Program-made: the position numbers and the translations under genes
Source: Bacteroidia bacterium
GTDB lineage: Bacteria; Bacteroidota; Bacteroidia; Bacteroidales; UBA12481
Direction of reading: 5' to 3'
DNA: 6,643 nucleotides
NCBI GenBank assembly: GCA_026391235.1
Contig: JAPLDV010000922.1
Coordinates: 1 to 6,643, forward strand
Notes under the pieces: generated by a model
The model's input: only the letters and a program-made list of their open reading frames with translations
Database searches by the model: none
Told to the model about the DNA's origin: nothing
Shown: positions 5,971 through 6,643 of the stretch, in pieces
Layout of the letters: every line of letters starts with the position of its first letter
How positions within the stretch are numbered: the stretch's first letter is position 1

Positions 5971-6345
5971 ATGAAATATAAGTTGGGACTTTGCTTGTTA
6001 GTTATAGCCATGTTGACAGATAGTTGCGATAAAAATCCATTTGCCGAATCTGACAGCGGAACATTTAAGGATTCACGAGATAATCAAGAGTATAGCTGGA
6101 TTCGGATTGGCGAACAAATCTGGATGTCTGAAAATTTAGCTTGGTTCCCTGCTGTTAATCCCTCAGCAAATGAATCCGAAACATCACCGTATTATTATAT
6201 TTATGGTTATCAGGGAAGCGTTGTCGCTGATGCTAAGGCAACAACAAATTACACCTCTTTCGGCGTGCTTTACAATTGGCAGGCTGCCAAAAATGCCTGC
6301 CCATCAGACTGGCAAAGACCGACGGCTATTCAATACGATGCGTGA
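5971..6345 (+). pseudogene. Truncated FISUMP-domain lipoprotein
   Basis: A 124-codon frame starting with a lipoprotein-type signal peptide (MKYKLGLCLLVIAMLTDSC); the acylated Cys would be residue 19, although the lipobox is not canonical. The mature part opens the Fibrobacter succinogenes major paralogous domain: GTFKDSRDNQEYSWIRIG, then IWMSENLAW (50-58) and GVLYNWQAAKNACP (98-111), normally followed by a W-x-LPT-x-x-EW segment. Here that segment reads DWQRPTAIQYDA and stops. The second half of the domain (GFSALPGGYR-like and WWSSTE-like blocks) is missing. In the +1 frame the sequence continues as REELSPGWIEYA to TGA 6377-6379, and DAL-REEL is what the family would be expected to show here. 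A small deletion at about 6340 plus loss of the 3' half fits. If made, the product would be a surface lipoprotein stub; folding is doubtful. Confidence 0.7.
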
Positions 6346-6388
6346 AGAACTGAGCCCGGGATGGATTGAATATGCATGAGTCGGAATC

Positions 6389-6418
6389 TTTGGATTTTGA
6401 AAATGTATCTTATCTTTC
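6389..6418 (+). promoter_or_regulatory. Promoter of the DUF5362-type gene
   Basis: TTTG (6389-6392), an 18-base spacer, then TATCTTTC (6411-6418): seven of eight -7 positions and the full -33 box of the Bacteroidota consensus. It starts 10 bases after the last in-frame remnant of the FISUMP gene and ends 26 bases before the next ATG. This is the best promoter in the window. Confidence 0.6.
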
Positions 6419-6444
6419 AAGTAATTTTAAATAAATCAGTCATT

Positions 6445-6643
6445 ATGGAAACCTCAGAAAACAATTTGAATTCAAATGATTCAATGGTAATCAGCAGTGA
6501 GATCAGGCATTATTTACTGGAAACAGCAAAATGGATGAAATTCCTTGCAATCCTGGGCTTTATCGGGCTCGGATTCATGTTGGTGGCAGCGATTGTCATG
6601 CTTGTTCTCGGATCTACATTTGAAAGTCTTCCGGCTGTCAGGG
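6445..6643 (+). CDS. DUF5362-type membrane protein, 5' part
   Basis: Starts at ATG 6445-6447 and is open to the window edge (66 codons seen). A polar N-terminus rich in Asn and Ser (about residues 1-15) leads to EIRHYLLETAKWMKFLAILGF and then a long hydrophobic stretch, about residues 34-59, forming the first membrane segment. The pattern IRxYLLETAKWxKFL-x-I-x-GF is the signature I associate with small DUF5362 proteins of Bacteroidota, which usually have three or four membrane segments and no known function. Usual length would be about 150-180 residues, so more than half is outside the window. No Shine-Dalgarno is seen; the AT-rich leader is normal for the phylum. Confidence 0.75.
   Translation, partial: METSENNLNSNDSMVISSEIRHYLLETAKWMKFLAILGFIGLGFMLVAAIVMLVLGSTFESLPAVR

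Overview
The window looks like a chromosomal segment of a member of the Bacteroidota. The evidence is a type IX secretion (T9SS) sorting domain, a TonB-dependent receptor with a CarboxypepD_reg-like N-terminal domain, a FISUMP-type lipoprotein, a DUF5362-type membrane protein, a TM2 plus DUF2752 gene pair, and promoters of the phylum's own type (TTTG / TAnnTTTG). Genus cannot be decided from this sequence.

Layout. 1-771 (+) is the 3' end of a large secreted protein: a choice-of-anchor J domain followed by a T9SS sorting domain whose last strand appears to be cut off by a frameshift. 972-1772 (-) is an intact NADP-type short-chain dehydrogenase/reductase. Just upstream of it on the same strand, 1813-2016 is a 67-codon stub of a TIR-domain gene. 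2017-2466 has no intact gene: it holds a REP-like palindrome, a second structured repeat and a possible coding remnant. 2467-3227 (+) is a compact two-gene operon of small membrane proteins (TM2 domain, then DUF2752). It converges on 3264-5777 (-), a solitary outer-membrane TonB-dependent receptor. A divergent control region (about 5778-5970) separates the receptor from 5971-6345 (+), a truncated FISUMP lipoprotein. The window ends in the 5' part of a DUF5362-type gene (from 6445, +), which has a good promoter of its own.

How the parts fit. The genes do not form one pathway. The segment reads as a set of independent envelope-related units (secreted adhesin or enzyme, receptor, lipoprotein, small membrane proteins) separated by repeats and gene remains. 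Three genes (T9SS protein tail, TIR gene, FISUMP gene) carry 3' damage, and a fourth coding remnant is possible, so this looks like a region of gene turnover. I see no CRISPR array, tRNA, rRNA, transposase or intact defence system. The least understood intact part is the TM2-DUF2752 pair.
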